A stretch of DNA of 64,000 nucleotides, taken from NCBI GenBank assembly GCA_028066055.1, contig JALCBY010000002.1, positions 179,695 through 243,694 on the forward strand, given 5' to 3'. Below, in pieces: positions 44,231-62,416 of this stretch. The notes under the pieces are model-generated. The model saw only the letters and a program-made list of their open reading frames with translations. It was not told the DNA's origin and did no database searches. The DNA comes from Hyphomicrobiaceae bacterium (GTDB taxonomy: Bacteria > Pseudomonadota > Alphaproteobacteria > Rhizobiales > Methyloligellaceae). Within the stretch, counting starts at the first letter, position 1, and each line of letters opens with the position of its first letter. The position numbers were made by a program, and so were the translations under genes.

Positions 44231-45437
44231 GTGTGGTTTCCTATTCGATGATGCCGGCTACGACACCCGCACCAACCGTGCGGCCGCCCTCGCGGATCGC
44301 GAAGCGAAGATGCTCCTCCATCGCAATCGGCACAATCAACTCAACTTCCATCTCGCAGTTGTCACCGGGCATCACCATCTCCGTCCCATCCGGCAACGTC
44401 ACAACACCCGTCACATCCGTCGTGCGGAAGTAAAACTGCGGACGGTATTTGGTGAAGAACGGCGTGTGACGGCCACCCTCCTCCTTCGTCAGAATGTACG
44501 CCTCAGCCTTGAACTTCGTGTGCGGCGTAACAGAACCCGGCTTGCACAGAACCTGACCCCGCTCAACCTCCTCACGCTTCGTACCGCGCAGCAGGACACC
44601 GACATTGTCACCAGCCTCGCCCTGGTCCAGAAGCTTGCGGAACATCTCAACGCCCGTGCACGTCGTCTTCTGCGTCTCCTTGATGCCGACAATCTCAATC
44701 TCGTCGCCGACATTCACAATCCCGCGCTCAATACGACCCGTCACAACCGTGCCACGGCCCGAAATCGAAAACACGTCCTCAATCGGCATCAGGAACGGCA
44801 AATCCTTCGGACGGTCAGGCTGGGGAACATACTCGTCAACAGCCGCCATCAGCTCCATGATCGAGTTCTTCCCGATCTCCTCATCCCGGCCCTCAAGAGC
44901 CGCCAAAGCAGACCCCTTCACAATCGGAATGTCGTCACCCGGGAACTCATAGGAACTCAACAGCTCGCGGATCTCCATCTCCACAAGCTCAAGCAGCTCC
45001 TCGTCGTCAACCTGGTCAACCTTGTTCATGTAAACGACCAGAGCCGGAACACCCACCTGGCGCGCCAGGAGAATATGCTCGCGCGTCTGCGGCATCGGAC
45101 CGTCGGCCGCAGAGACAACCAGAATGCCGCCGTCCATCTGCGCAGCACCCGTGATCATGTTCTTCACATAGTCCGCGTGACCGGGGCAATCCACATGCGC
45201 GTAGTGACGGTTCGCAGTCTCATACTCAACATGCGCCGTCGAAATCGTGATCCCGCGCTCCTTCTCCTCAGGCGCCTTGTCAATCTCGTCAAACGCAACC
45301 GCGTCACCGCCAGACGCCTCACCCAAAACCTTCGTAATCGCCGCCGTCAACGTCGTCTTCCCGTGGTCAACATGACCAATCGTCCCAATGTTGCAATGCG
45401 GCTTCGTACGCTCAAATTTCTCCTTAGCCATCGTGTC
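44201..45437 (-). repeat. tuf repeat copy A (1,237 bp identical to 62631-63867)
   Basis: This block and the one at 62631-63867 match base for base as read here, covering the whole tuf gene, 6 bp upstream of the start and the hairpin stem downstream. Identity stops within bases of the ends: upstream the copies diverge at 45438 versus 63868, and downstream at 44200 versus 62630. The pattern fits recent gene conversion. Confidence 0.9.
44241..45431 (-). CDS. tuf: elongation factor Tu, copy 1
   Basis: The protein (396 residues) delivers aminoacyl-tRNA to the ribosome. The G-domain motifs are GHVDHGKT (19-26), DCPGH and [10 protein letters not shown], and the beta-barrel domains 2 and 3 follow. 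A GGAG ribosome site lies seven bases upstream of the ATG. The product is identical to copy 2, which has a weaker AAGAGA-type site. This copy ends the str operon after fusA. Confidence 0.98.
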   Translation of the reverse strand: MAKEKFERTKPHCNIGTIGHVDHGKTTLTAAITKVLGEASGGDAVAFDEIDKAPEEKERGITISTAHVEYETANRHYAHVDCPGHADYVKNMITGAAQMDGGILVVSAADGPMPQTREHILLARQVGVPALVVYMNKVDQVDDEELLELVEMEIRELLSSYEFPGDDIPIVKGSALAALEGRDEEIGKNSIMELMAAVDEYVPQPDRPKDLPFLMPIEDVFSISGRGTVVTGRIERGIVNVGDEIEIVGIKETQKTTCTGVEMFRKLLDQGEAGDNVGVLLRGTKREEVERGQVLCKPGSVTPHTKFKAEAYILTKEEGGRHTPFFTKYRPQFYFRTTDVTGVVTLPDGTEMVMPGDNCEMEVELIVPIAMEEHLRFAIREGGRTVGAGVVAGIIE

Positions 45438-45486
45438 ACTCCGATTTCTGGTCAGCTAATACGTTCCAATCACGATCCATGCGCGC

Positions 45487-47562
45487 CTAGGCGAACTTGG
45501 CTTGCACTTCCTCGGCCACCGCTTGCGGCACCTGGGCATAATGATCGAATTGCATGGTGAACTGGGCCCGGCCCTGGCTCATGGACCGTAGCGTGTTCAC
45601 ATATCCAAACATGTTGGCGAGCGGCACCTTGGCGTTGATCACCGCCGCGTTGCCGCGCATTTCCTGTCCCTGCACCTGTCCGCGCCGGCTGGTCAGGTCG
45701 CCGATGATGCCGCCGACATATTCCTCCGGCGTCACCACTTCCACTTTCATGAGCGGCTCCAGCAGGATCGGCCCCGCCTTCAGCGCCGCCTCGCGGAATG
45801 CCGCCCGCGACGCGATCTCGAACGCCATGACGCTTGAGTCGACCTCGTGATAGGCGCCGTCCGTAAGGGTCACCTTGATGTCGAGCATCGGGAACCCGGC
45901 GAGAATACCGTGATCCAGAACGCTGCGAATGCCTTTCTCGACGCCCGGAATGTATTCCTTCGGCACGTTGCCGCCGACAATCTTGCTGTCGAATTCAAAG
46001 CCGGATCCGGCTTCGCCAGGATCGACGTCAAGCTTGATACGGGCAAACTGCCCCGAACCGCCGGTCTGCTTTTTGTGGGTGTAATCGACGTTGGTCGCTT
46101 TGGTAATCGTCTCGCGATAGGCCACCTGTGGCGCGCCAACATTGGCCTCCACCTTGAACTCACGCTTCATGCGGTCGACGAGAATGTCGAGATGAAGCTC
46201 GCCCATGCCGCGAATAAGTGTCTGTCCCGATTCCTGATCCACCGATACGCGGAAGGACGGGTCTTCCTGGGCCAGACGGTTAAGCGCGGTGGCGAGTTTT
46301 TCCTGATCGCCCTTGGTCTTGGGCTCGACGGCCACCTCGATGACCGGCTCCGGAAACTCCATGCGCTCCAGAATGACCGGCGAATCCACCTGACACAGCG
46401 TATCGCCCGTGGTCACGTCCTTGAGACCCGCGAGCGCGACGATGTCGCCGGCATAGGCTTCCTTGATGTCCTCACGCGAATTGGAGTGCATGAGCAACAT
46501 ACGCCCGATGCGCTCTTTCTTTTCCTTCACCGTATTGAGGACCTGCTGGCCGGCTTCGAGTTTGCCGGAATAGATGCGCGCAAAGGTCAGCGAACCGACG
46601 AAGGGATCGTTCATGATCTTGAAGGCCAGCAGTGAGAGCGGCTCATCGTCGGAAGACTTGCGCACCGTCTCGTCGCCGGACTTCACATCGATACCCTTGA
46701 TCGGTGGCACGTCGATCGGCGACGGCAGAAAGTCGACAACGCCATCGAGAAGCGGTTGAACGCCCTTGTTTTTGAAGGCCGATCCGCAGAAGATCGGCAC
46801 GAAGGCATTTTCGCAGGTGCCCTTGCGGATCAGCTTCTTGAACGTCTCTTCGTCGGGCTCGTTGCCCTCCAGATACGCCTCCATCGCAGCTTCGTCCTGC
46901 TCGACGGCAAGCTCGATGAGCTTCTCGCGATATTCGCTCGCCTGATCGGCAAGGTCGGCGGGAATGTCCTCTTCGTGGAACTTGGCGCCGAGCGTCTCTT
47001 CGTCCCAGACCACCGCTTTCATCTTGATGAGGTCCACGACGCCGGCGAACTTGCTCTCCGCGCCGATGGGAAGCTGAACGACCGCGGGAACCGCTCCAAG
47101 ACGATCCTCGATCATCTCGACCGACTTGAAGAAATCGGCGCCGATCTTATCCATCTTGTTGACGAAGATCATGCGCGGCACTTCATACTTGTCCGCCTGC
47201 CGCCAGACCGTCTCGGTCTGCGGCTCGACACCGGCATTGGCATCAAGGAGTGCGACCGCACCGTCGAGCACGCGAAGCGACCGCTCGACCTCGATGGTGA
47301 AGTCCACGTGGCCCGGCGTGTCGATGATGTTAACGCGCTTGTCGTTCCAGTAGGTCGTGGTGGCAGCCGACGTAATCGTGATGCCGCGTTCCTGTTCCTG
47401 CTCCATCCAGTCCATGGTCGCCGCACCGTCATGAACCTCGCCGATGCGATGGCTCTTGCCGGTGTAATAAAGGATGCGCTCGGTGGTGGTGGTTTTGCCG
47501 GCATCGATATGGGCCATGATGCCGATATTGCGATAGTCGTCGATGGGGGTTGTGCGTGCCAT
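45487..47562 (-). CDS. fusA: elongation factor G
   Basis: The GTPase (691 residues) drives translocation. Motifs are AHIDAGKT (17-24), DTPGHVDF and [10 protein letters not shown] in domain I; domains II to V follow, with the domain [13 protein letters not shown] region. It is the third gene of the str operon. Confidence 0.98.
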   Translation of the reverse strand: MARTTPIDDYRNIGIMAHIDAGKTTTTERILYYTGKSHRIGEVHDGAATMDWMEQEQERGITITSAATTTYWNDKRVNIIDTPGHVDFTIEVERSLRVLDGAVALLDANAGVEPQTETVWRQADKYEVPRMIFVNKMDKIGADFFKSVEMIEDRLGAVPAVVQLPIGAESKFAGVVDLIKMKAVVWDEETLGAKFHEEDIPADLADQASEYREKLIELAVEQDEAAMEAYLEGNEPDEETFKKLIRKGTCENAFVPIFCGSAFKNKGVQPLLDGVVDFLPSPIDVPPIKGIDVKSGDETVRKSSDDEPLSLLAFKIMNDPFVGSLTFARIYSGKLEAGQQVLNTVKEKKERIGRMLLMHSNSREDIKEAYAGDIVALAGLKDVTTGDTLCQVDSPVILERMEFPEPVIEVAVEPKTKGDQEKLATALNRLAQEDPSFRVSVDQESGQTLIRGMGELHLDILVDRMKREFKVEANVGAPQVAYRETITKATNVDYTHKKQTGGSGQFARIKLDVDPGEAGSGFEFDSKIVGGNVPKEYIPGVEKGIRSVLDHGILAGFPMLDIKVTLTDGAYHEVDSSVMAFEIASRAAFREAALKAGPILLEPLMKVEVVTPEEYVGGIIGDLTSRRGQVQGQEMRGNAAVINAKVPLANMFGYVNTLRSMSQGRAQFTMQFDHYAQVPQAVAEEVQAKFA

Positions 47563-47589
47563 GGTTTCAGTCTCGTCTACTTCCGTCCG

Positions 47590-48060
47590 TTACCACCGGT
47601 AATGCGAGAAGGCGCGGTTGGCCTCCGCCATGCGGTGCGTGTCTTCACGTTTTTTGACTGCCGTCCCCCGATTATTCGCAGCATCGAGCAATTCGCCCGA
47701 AAGCCGCTCGACCATTGTATTTTCTCCCCGCGCGCGCGCCGCCGCGATGATCCAGCGAATTGCGAGTGCTTGGCGGCGGTCGGACCGCACTTCAACGGGA
47801 ACCTGATATGTCGCGCCACCGACGCGCCGGGAGCGAACCTCCAGCGTCGGCATGACATTCTCAAGCGCCTGATGGAACATTTCGAGCGGGTTCTGCTTGG
47901 CCTTCCCCTCGATCACGTCGAGGGCGCCATAGACAATCCGCTCCGCAGCCGATTTCTTGCCGTCCTTCATCACCGAATTCATGAACTTCGTCAGAATGAC
48001 GTCGCCGAATTTCGGATCGGGAATGATTTCTCGTTTTTCAGCTCTGTGCCGGCGGGACAT
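47590..48060 (-). CDS. rpsG: 30S ribosomal protein S7
   Basis: The protein (156 residues) opens [20 protein letters not shown] and contains the [20 protein letters not shown] loop. In E. coli S7 represses the str operon. It starts 46 bp after rpsL. Confidence 0.98.
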   Translation of the reverse strand: MSRRHRAEKREIIPDPKFGDVILTKFMNSVMKDGKKSAAERIVYGALDVIEGKAKQNPLEMFHQALENVMPTLEVRSRRVGGATYQVPVEVRSDRRQALAIRWIIAAARARGENTMVERLSGELLDAANNRGTAVKKREDTHRMAEANRAFSHYRW

Positions 48061-48105
48061 GTCGTCGTGCTTCCTTGATCTCGTATCGCTTCGGTTCGCC
48101 CAAGC

Positions 48106-48477
48106 CTACTTCGGCCGCTTCGCGCCGTATTTGGACCGGCGCTGACGCCTGTCCGAGACGCCCTGCGTATCAAGCACACCGCGAATGATGTGATAGCGAA
48201 CGCCCGGCAGGTCCTTCACGCGGCCACCGCGGATCAGCACCACCGAATGTTCCTGCAGGTTGTGGCCCTCACCGGGAATGTAGCTCGTGACTTCGAATCC
48301 GTTCGTCAGGCGAACGCGGGCCACCTTGCGGAGCGCGGAGTTCGGCTTCTTCGGCGTCGTCGTGTAAACGCGGGTACACACACCGCGTTTCTGCGGGCAT
48401 GCCTCCATCGCCGGAACCTTGTTGCGCTTCAGCTGCGCCTGTCGCGGCTTGCGAATAAGCTGTTGTATCGTCGGCAT
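48106..48477 (-). CDS. rpsL: 30S ribosomal protein S12
   Basis: The protein (123 residues from the ATG at 48477) lies at the decoding centre. The streptomycin-relevant residues are wild type: K43 in TPKKPNSA and K88 with D89 (the methylthiolated aspartate) in GGRVKDLPG. It is the first gene of the str operon, behind a leader of about 280 bases. The frame is open to 48507. Confidence 0.98.
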   Translation of the reverse strand: MPTIQQLIRKPRQAQLKRNKVPAMEACPQKRGVCTRVYTTTPKKPNSALRKVARVRLTNGFEVTSYIPGEGHNLQEHSVVLIRGGRVKDLPGVRYHIIRGVLDTQGVSDRRQRRSKYGAKRPK

Positions 48478-48766
48478 AGTGCGCCTTTTCAATCCGTGCC
48501 TTCTCAAAGCGAAGGCGTGTCTTCAATCATTTTTCGCGGTTCGTGACGCCTGCCCACCCTCGGCTGGCCTCATGCACCAAAAGCCGAGACGACCACGCAT
48601 GCGTCGCTCAGCGCTTTGAAAAACCAGAGGATCTTTCGGCGTTCAAATCGTCCGAAGATCATGTCCCAGTTTTGATCAGCTTTGTTTGACGGCAGCGTTT
48701 AGATGGCACCCGACGCAGAAACGAGTCTCCAGGCGAAGCACCTACCGCCTGCCGCAAAGTTGGCGC
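48478..48766 (-). other. long str-operon leader
   Basis: This stretch of about 289 bp lies between the str promoter and the rpsL start and contains no gene that can be supported. One imperfect stem, GATCTTtCGG (48630-48639) and CCGAAGATC (48652-48660), could form in the transcript. The rest shows nothing clear. A leader of this length suggests a regulatory role, but none can be assigned. Confidence 0.4.
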
Positions 48767-48795
48767 AACATACTTATGCGCCCCATGTCCGTCAA
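48767..48795 (-). promoter_or_regulatory. str-operon promoter
   Basis: On the minus strand a -35 TTGACG (48795-48790) and -10 TATGTT (48772-48767) are separated by 17 bp. Transcription would start near 48760, about 280 bases before the rpsL ATG, and run into rpsL, rpsG, fusA and tuf1. Confidence 0.6.
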
Positions 48796-48944
48796 CAGCT
48801 AATTCGTGGAATTTTTGTAAGAATCCCTGTGGGTTGCGGCAGGCGCATCCGACCCTGCCTCCTTGCCGTCATTCCCGCACCAATGAGACTGCGTCCGCCT
48901 TCGACGTCAGCTGCGCTGCCAAACCGGTTTCAGAAGAAAATCCG

Positions 48945-48980
48945 TTGACATTTATTCAAAATAACTACAAAACTAGTTAT
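48945..48980 (+). promoter_or_regulatory. arsR promoter with inverted-repeat operator
   Basis: A clear -35 TTGACA (48945-48950) faces the arsR gene. An inverted repeat, ATAACTA (48961-48967) and TAGTTAT (48974-48980) around CAAAAC, covers the likely -10 region, where ArsR-family repressors usually bind. The -10 box itself is unclear. The start codon lies 31 bp downstream. Autorepression is inferred. Confidence 0.6.
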
Positions 48981-49011
48981 ATCGTAATTATTGCAACCAA
49001 GAGTGATCCGT

Positions 49012-49353
49012 ATGGACGAAATTGAAGCGGCCCAAGGCCTGTCGGCCCTTGGAAACAAGACACGCCTGTCGGTTTTCCGCCTTCTGGTACGCGCCGGGCG
49101 AGATGGAACGCCTGTCGGCCATATCGGCCGCAATCTCGGCATTCCATTGTCGACACTTGCGCATCACCTCGACCGGTTGTCACGCGCCGGTCTGGTCGAT
49201 CAGCAAAAATCCGGGCGGGAAGTCATTTGTACCGCCAATTACAAGGCGCTCCTGGCGCTCACCAACTACCTGACCGAGAAATGCTGTGAGGGTCTTCCCG
49301 ACGACTCATTCGCCAGCACAATCGTCCAGTCACCGGAGCTTGCAGAGTCATGA
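49012..49353 (+). CDS. ArsR/SmtB-family repressor with a vicinal cysteine pair
   Basis: The winged-helix protein (113 residues) has the recognition helix region GIPLSTLAHHLDRLSRAGLV. It lacks the ELCVCDL metal motif of classical ArsR. Instead it has two adjacent cysteines C91 and C92 near the C-terminus (TEKCCEG) and one at C73. AfArsR-type repressors bind arsenite with a C-terminal cysteine set, and a two-cysteine variant is known to prefer methylarsenite. The gene overlaps the permease by 4 bp. The effector is inferred. Confidence 0.85.
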   Translation: MDEIEAAQGLSALGNKTRLSVFRLLVRAGRDGTPVGHIGRNLGIPLSTLAHHLDRLSRAGLVDQQKSGREVICTANYKALLALTNYLTEKCCEGLPDDSFASTIVQSPELAES

Positions 49354-50387
49354 GCAGAGCAGAAGTCATTTCGACGATCCGGCAGCGCCTCCCGTCCTTC
49401 TCCTTTGACGGCGCATGGACCGCTACGGGACTTATCCTTCTGGCGCTCGCGCTGTTCGACGCCAAACAGTTTCCCGCTTCAATCGAGTTTCTGCTGACGC
49501 AGATTATTCATGTCCTGCCCTTCCTCGCACTGGCGATCGGTCTGGCGGCTTATGCCAAGGCGAGCAGCGCCGACCGGCTTATCGCCCATGCGTTTTCAGG
49601 TCATGTGGTTTTGATGATCATCATGGCCGCGTTGCTCGGCGGCCTTTCGCCTTTCTGTTCATGTGGAGTCATTCCGCTGATTGCCGCGCTTTTGACAATG
49701 GGTGTTCCACTGCCTGCCGTCATGGCCTTCTGGCTCTCGTCTCCTCTCATGGATCCATCCATGTTTTTCCTAACCGTGGGCACGCTCGGCCTGACATTCG
49801 CGCTCGCAAAGACCGCCGCCGCCGTGGGCGTGGGCCTGATGGGCGGATTCGCCGTTCTCGCATTGGGCCGGTCTGCGGTTTTTGCCAATCCACTGAAGCC
49901 TGGTATCGGCGACGGCGGATGCGGCGCATCGGCCGTCCGCGAAACAAAACCGATCCACTGGAAGTTCTGGCACGAGAAGGATCGTTCCCTCGCATTCGTC
50001 CAGGAACTTTCCCGCAGCTTCCTCTTCCTGAGCAAATGGCTGGTGCTCGCGTTTCTCCTTGAAAGCCTGATGATCGCCTACGTCCCTGGAGAATGGATCG
50101 CCCAATCGCTTGGCCATAGCGGAATCGGCGGGATTGCCATTGCTGCTCTCGTCGGGGTACCGGCCTATCTCAACGGCTATGCCGCACTGCCGCTCATGTC
50201 GGGGCTGGTCGATGCCGGCATGGACCCGGGCGCGGCCATGGCGTTTCTGATTGCCGGCGGAGTCAGTTCCTTCCCCGCCGCCATTGCCGTCTTCGCGCTG
50301 GTCAAGCTTCCCGTATTCCTGAGCTATCTGCTTCTGGCATTCGCCGGTGCGGTGCTCTCCGGAGCTCTGTTCAGTTTGATTGTCTGA
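49350..50387 (+). CDS. DUF318-type (ArsP/YraQ-like) permease with a CSC motif
   Basis: This is an integral membrane protein (345 residues, about eight to ten segments) of the PF03773 permease family. The SPFCSCGVIPL motif (C103, C105) and FWLSSPLMDPSMFFLT are family signatures. Family members include ArsP, which exports trivalent organoarsenicals, and related metal efflux permeases. The 4 bp overlap with the ArsR-type gene means co-regulation. Substrate could be methylarsenite, antimonite or another thiol-reactive metal. Confidence 0.82.
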   Translation: MSRAEVISTIRQRLPSFSFDGAWTATGLILLALALFDAKQFPASIEFLLTQIIHVLPFLALAIGLAAYAKASSADRLIAHAFSGHVVLMIIMAALLGGLSPFCSCGVIPLIAALLTMGVPLPAVMAFWLSSPLMDPSMFFLTVGTLGLTFALAKTAAAVGVGLMGGFAVLALGRSAVFANPLKPGIGDGGCGASAVRETKPIHWKFWHEKDRSLAFVQELSRSFLFLSKWLVLAFLLESLMIAYVPGEWIAQSLGHSGIGGIAIAALVGVPAYLNGYAALPLMSGLVDAGMDPGAAMAFLIAGGVSSFPAAIAVFALVKLPVFLSYLLLAFAGAVLSGALFSLIV

Positions 50388-50413
50388 GTCTGCGGTCCGG
50401 CATCACGAAACAA

Positions 50414-50441
50414 AAAAGGCCGCCCCGGAGGGCGGCCTTTT
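50414..50441. terminator. bidirectional terminator between the permease and rpoC
   Basis: The stem GGCCGCCC (50418-50425) pairs with GGGCGGCC (50430-50437) around the loop CGGA, with A and T runs on the two flanks. It serves the plus-strand permease and the minus-strand rpoC gene, which stop 27 bp and 29 bp from it. Confidence 0.9.
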
Positions 50442-50469
50442 GCATTTGATTCTGATCCGGATAGGGCGC

Positions 50470-54714
<4,245 letters not shown>

Positions 54715-54810
54715 TTGGCGGCTTGGTTGGGGCCCGCCATGAAAATCTTAGTTACGCGCACTCCGCGCGAATTCCCGCCGCCGCCCGGAGGCGACGGCGT
54801 ACAAGCATGT

Positions 54811-58953
<4,143 letters not shown>

Positions 58954-59048
58954 GGGGGCTCCTCATCTCGCTCGGTGACGGCTCGCGCAAACGCCGGATG
59001 AGCGCTTGCGGGAAACGTCGCCATTCTCATCTCCCGCCGATGGAACGT

Positions 59049-59074
59049 CCGGACCGGCTGACATGCCGGTCCGG
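59049..59074 (-). promoter_or_regulatory. hairpin between rplL and rpoB
   Basis: The arms CCGGACCGGC (59049-59058) and GCCGGTCCGG (59065-59074) pair perfectly over 10 bp with a 6-base loop. There is no U-run behind it in the minus direction. It sits 20 bp after rplL and 96 bp before rpoB, where E. coli has an attenuator and an RNase III site. A processing or partial-termination role is inferred. Confidence 0.65.
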
Positions 59075-59093
59075 CGTCCCAATCAGCAAACCG

Positions 59094-59474
59094 TTACTTG
59101 AGTTCCGCGGTCGCGCCCGCTTCCTCAAGCTTCTTCTTGAGCTCTTCGGCCTCTTCCTTAGCCACGCCTTCCTTGACCGGCTTCGGCGCACCTTCGACGA
59201 GATCCTTGGCTTCCTTCAGGCCAAGCCCCGTGATTGTCCGCACCTCCTTGATGACATTGATCTTCTTGTCACCAACCGCCGCCAGAATGACGTCGAACTC
59301 GGTTTTCTCTTCAGCCGCACCCGCGTCGCCGCCAGCGGCACCGGCCGCAGCGGCAACGGCAACGGGTGCCGCGGCCGATACGCCCCATTTTTCCTCAAGC
59401 AATTTTGCAAGATCGGCTGCTTCGAGCACTGTCAGCTCCGACAGCTGATCTGCAATTTTTTCCAAGTCTGCCAT
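59094..59474 (-). CDS. rplL: 50S ribosomal protein L7/L12
   Basis: The protein (126 residues) has the N-terminal dimerisation helix, an alanine-rich hinge (about 38-54) and the C-terminal factor-binding domain with [20 protein letters not shown]. It forms the stalk with L10. Confidence 0.98.
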   Translation of the reverse strand: MADLEKIADQLSELTVLEAADLAKLLEEKWGVSAAAPVAVAAAAGAAGGDAGAAEEKTEFDVILAAVGDKKINVIKEVRTITGLGLKEAKDLVEGAPKPVKEGVAKEEAEELKKKLEEAGATAELK

Positions 59475-59524
59475 ACTCTTAGTCCTTTTAGGTTTGAACC
59501 TGGTTCAGTAGCGAGTGGATTCGC

Positions 59525-60043
59525 TTACGCCGCTTCACCTTGACTGGCCTTCGCCGAAATTACGCGCGCCAACTGACCTGCCGGAGCAGATACCACCTGG
59601 GCGATTTTGCCCGCGGGTGCCTGCAACAGGCCAACCAGCTTGCCGCGCAGTTCATCGAGCGAGGGCAGGCTTGCCAGCGATTTCACGCCGTTGGGGTCCA
59701 AAGCGGTCGCGCCCATGGTGCCGCCAAGGATCACGAGATTTTCGTTCTCCTTTGCAAAATTGACGGCAACTTTCGGTGCGGCCACGGGATCATCGGAATA
59801 GGTAATGCAGGTCGGACCTGCGAACAATTCCGCGATACCGTCGACTTCGGTCCCTTCGAGCGCGAGTTTCGCAAGGCGGTTTTTCGCAACCTTGACCTGC
59901 GCACCGGCCTCGCGGGCACGGCGCCTCAAATCGGTCATTTCAGAGACCGACAGGCCAGAGTAATGGGCAACGACAATGACGCCCGTGTTGGAAAACACCT
60001 CGTGAAGCGCGGCAACGACTTCACTTTTCTGCGCTCTATCCAA
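59525..60043 (-). CDS. rplJ: 50S ribosomal protein L10
   Basis: The protein (172 residues) opens [20 protein letters not shown] and forms the base of the L12 stalk. The start is TTG at 60043; the product reads in frame with the normal family N-terminus. GGAG lies seven bases upstream, inside the loop of a hairpin whose stem contains the TTG, so translation may depend on its opening. L10 with L12 represses its own message in E. coli. Confidence 0.97.
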   Translation of the reverse strand: MDRAQKSEVVAALHEVFSNTGVIVVAHYSGLSVSEMTDLRRRAREAGAQVKVAKNRLAKLALEGTEVDGIAELFAGPTCITYSDDPVAAPKVAVNFAKENENLVILGGTMGATALDPNGVKSLASLPSLDELRGKLVGLLQAPAGKIAQVVSAPAGQLARVISAKASQGEAA

Positions 60044-60088
60044 CTGCTCTCTCCAGTTGTGCAGGTCCGAACAACATGCAGGACCTGC
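60041..60088 (-). promoter_or_regulatory. stacked leader hairpins at the rplJ start
   Basis: In the minus-strand transcript the first stem pairs GCAGGTCC (60088-60081) with GGACCTGC (60068-60061) around a 12-base loop. One base later a second stem pairs CAACTG (60059-60054) with CAGTTG (60046-60041), which includes the TTG start. The loop of the second stem holds the GAGAGAG ribosome site. This is a likely translational control element of the L10-leader type; the regulating protein is inferred to be L10/L12. Confidence 0.65.
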
Positions 60089-60423
60089 GCTTCACTCTGC
60101 CACTGATGACGCCTCTGGCCGGCAGCCGAGACACCCCAATGGCGCTCGTTTGCCTGTCCGCCCCGGGCCCAAACCAATCCGGGCGCGGCGCGTCTTACGA
60201 GGTTCAAACCAAAGCCGGAACACATCCGGCGTTTAGCTCGTCTCCCGTCTCATGCAGGCCCGCCTCGTACTTTCGGAGCAACAGCCCCTGGCATACGGAC
60301 GCGGCTTAAACTGCACTTCGCAGCACCCGCAATCTCGGACAGGTCCGGTCCGAAGCAGGAATGTCCTCTCTTCAGACCCTTTCCCGGCGGCGCTGAACGC
60401 ACCGCCAAAACTCAAAAGCCTCC
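60089..60423 (-). other. long spacer between rplA and rplJ
   Basis: This stretch holds no supportable gene. One stem with a partial U-run lies at 60214-60230 (GCCGGA and TCCGGC with a 5-base loop, followed on the minus strand by TTTGGTTTG); it could act as a weak terminator or attenuator for rplKA. A CGGAC/GTCCG pair (60336-60340 and 60348-60352) is close by. No convincing promoter was found. Confidence 0.45.
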
Positions 60424-61122
60424 TTACCCCGGCATGACGCTCGAGGGTTCAATCTTTACGCCCGGTCCCATCGTCGAACTGATGGCGACGCGCTTGACGA
60501 AGGTTCCCTTGGCACCCGACGGTTTCGCCTTGGCCACCGCATCGGTAAAAGCCTTGATATTCTCGATCAGCGCATCTTCCGAAAAGCTCGCCTTGCCGAC
60601 CCCGGCATGAAGAATTCCGGCCTTTTCGACACGGAACTCCACGGCACCGCCCTTGGCCCCCTTCACGGCATCGGTGACGTCCGCCGTAACCGTACCCACC
60701 TTCGGGTTCGGCATGAGGTTGCGAGGACCGAGCACCTTACCCAGCTTGCCGACGAGCGGCATCATGTCCGGTGTTGCGATGCAGCGGTCGAAATCGATCT
60801 TGCCCTTCTGCACGTCTTCGGCCAGTTCCTCGGCACCGACGATATCGGCACCGGCTTTCTTGGCCTCTTCCGCCTTGTCGCCTTTCGCAAACACCGCAAC
60901 GCGAATGGAACGGCCGGAACCGTTTGGAAGATTGACGACACCGCGCACCATCTGGTCCGCGTGGCGCGGGTCCACCCCCAGATTCATGGCGATCTCGACA
61001 GTCTCGTCGAATTTTGTCTTCGCGTTTTCCTTGACCAGCTTGACCGCTTCCTCAAGCGCATATGCGGTGTTGCGGTCAACGGATTCGCGCGACTTACGCA
61101 TACGTTTTCCTTCGTGTGCCAT
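60424..61122 (-). CDS. rplA: 50S ribosomal protein L1
   Basis: The protein (232 residues) forms the L1 stalk and represses rplKA in E. coli. [16 protein letters not shown] N-terminus and the [10 protein letters not shown] segment are intact. It follows rplK by 5 bp. Confidence 0.98.
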   Translation of the reverse strand: MAHEGKRMRKSRESVDRNTAYALEEAVKLVKENAKTKFDETVEIAMNLGVDPRHADQMVRGVVNLPNGSGRSIRVAVFAKGDKAEEAKKAGADIVGAEELAEDVQKGKIDFDRCIATPDMMPLVGKLGKVLGPRNLMPNPKVGTVTADVTDAVKGAKGGAVEFRVEKAGILHAGVGKASFSEDALIENIKAFTDAVAKAKPSGAKGTFVKRVAISSTMGPGVKIEPSSVMPG

Positions 61123-61127
61123 TGCCG

Positions 61128-61556
61128 CTACTCCTGAACCTGAAGACCCATCGAACGCGCCGAACCGGCGATGATCTTCATCGCCTGCTCCACCGTATTC
61201 GCATTCAGGTCCTGCATCTTGGCCTCAGCGATTTCCTTGAGCTGGGCCTGGTTTACCGTGCCTGCAACTTCCAGACCCGGCGTCTGCGATCCCTTGTTCA
61301 GCCGTGCCGCCTTCTTGAGAAAATAAGATGCTGGCGGCGTCTTGGTTTCGAAGGTGAACGACTTATCCTGGTAGATCGTTATGATCGTCGGGATCGGCGC
61401 ACCGGGATCCATGTTCTGGCTCGCCGCGTTGAACGCCTTGCAGAACTCCATGATGTTCAGGCCGCGCTGGCCCAGCGCAGGACCGATCGGAGGCGACGGA
61501 TTCGCCTGCCCCGCAGGGACCTGCAACTTGAGATATCCTTCAATCTTCTTTGCCAT
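61128..61556 (-). CDS. rplK: 50S ribosomal protein L11
   Basis: The protein (142 residues) opens [20 protein letters not shown] and has the proline pair [13 protein letters not shown], where thiostrepton-type drugs act. It follows nusG by 103 bp. Confidence 0.98.
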   Translation of the reverse strand: MAKKIEGYLKLQVPAGQANPSPPIGPALGQRGLNIMEFCKAFNAASQNMDPGAPIPTIITIYQDKSFTFETKTPPASYFLKKAARLNKGSQTPGLEVAGTVNQAQLKEIAEAKMQDLNANTVEQAMKIIAGSARSMGLQVQE

Positions 61557-61659
61557 TTCTCTTCCCTACTCGAGCCGTTTAACGGCATCCATTACAAGGG
61601 TTTGTGGTCGCGAGTTCACAGGACATGGCAGCGTCCTGATCGCCCTCCCACACAACCGG

Positions 61660-62190
61660 TCAGAGCTTTTCGACCTGACCGTATTCAAGTTCGACCGGCG
61701 TCGCCCGGCCGAAGATCGACACGGCCACCTTGAGCCGTGCGCGTTCCTCGTCGACTTCCTCGACGAGACCGTTGAACGATGCGAACGGCCCATCCGCCAC
61801 GCGCACCTGTTCACCAACTTCAAACGCCACGGACGGCTTCGGCCGCTCCACGCCTTCCTGAACCTGCTGCAGGATGCGCATGGCTTCGTCTTCCGAGATC
61901 GGGATCGGCTTCTTGTCCGTCCCGAGGAAACCCGTCACCTTCGGCGTATTCTTGACCAGATGATACGTCTGGTCGTTCATGTCCATTTTCACGAGCACAT
62001 AACCGGGAAAGAACTTCCGCTCCGCATTGACTTTCCGGCCGCGGCGCATCTCCACGACTTCCTCCATCGGCACCAGCACTTCCTCGAACTTGTCGTCAAG
62101 CCCGGCCGCGACGGCGCGCTCCTTGATGGAACCGGCCACCTTGCGCTCGAAGTTCGAGTAGGCGTGTACGATGTACCACTGTTTTGTCAT
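61660..62190 (-). CDS. nusG: transcription termination/antitermination factor NusG
   Basis: The protein (176 residues) has the NGN domain (KQWYIVHAYSNFERKVAGSI, then FFPGYVLVKMDMND) and a C-terminal KOW domain (EQVRVADGPFASFNGLVEE). It couples polymerase to Rho or to S10. The order secE-nusG-rplK is standard. Confidence 0.98.
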   Translation of the reverse strand: MTKQWYIVHAYSNFERKVAGSIKERAVAAGLDDKFEEVLVPMEEVVEMRRGRKVNAERKFFPGYVLVKMDMNDQTYHLVKNTPKVTGFLGTDKKPIPISEDEAMRILQQVQEGVERPKPSVAFEVGEQVRVADGPFASFNGLVEEVDEERARLKVAVSIFGRATPVELEYGQVEKL

Positions 62191-62221
62191 TGCTTCGCTC
62201 TTGCCGCCGCCTCCACTCGAA

Positions 62222-62416
62222 TTATCCGCGGCCCAACACCGCGCTCACGATCATGTTCAGGACCGTATCGGCGGCAAGGAAGAACAGCGCCGCGAAGAAC
62301 ACCATCACCATCACCATGATGGTGGTGATGATCGTCTCCTTGCGCGTCGGCCATGTCACTTTCGACGTTTCCGACCGGACCTGTTCAATAAACTCAATCG
62401 GGTTTGTCTTCGCCAT
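62222..62416 (-). CDS. secE: preprotein translocase SecE
   Basis: The protein (64 residues from the ATG at 62416; the frame is open to 62452) has the amphipathic PIEFIEQVRSETSKVTWPTR and one membrane segment (about 35-58). It is the short SecE type that stabilises SecY. Confidence 0.96.
   Translation of the reverse strand: MAKTNPIEFIEQVRSETSKVTWPTRKETIITTIMVMVMVFFAALFFLAADTVLNMIVSAVLGRG

Noticed and set aside
44184..45560. 458-residue plus-strand ORF opposite tuf1, with a matching one opposite tuf2
   Set aside because: The two are the same antisense frame in identical tuf copies. The product is arginine/leucine/asparagine-rich with no domain, a product of tuf codon bias.
48703..48948. 81-residue plus-strand ORF in the spacer before arsR
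   Set aside because: It has no ribosome site or domain and runs opposite the str promoter; a chance frame.
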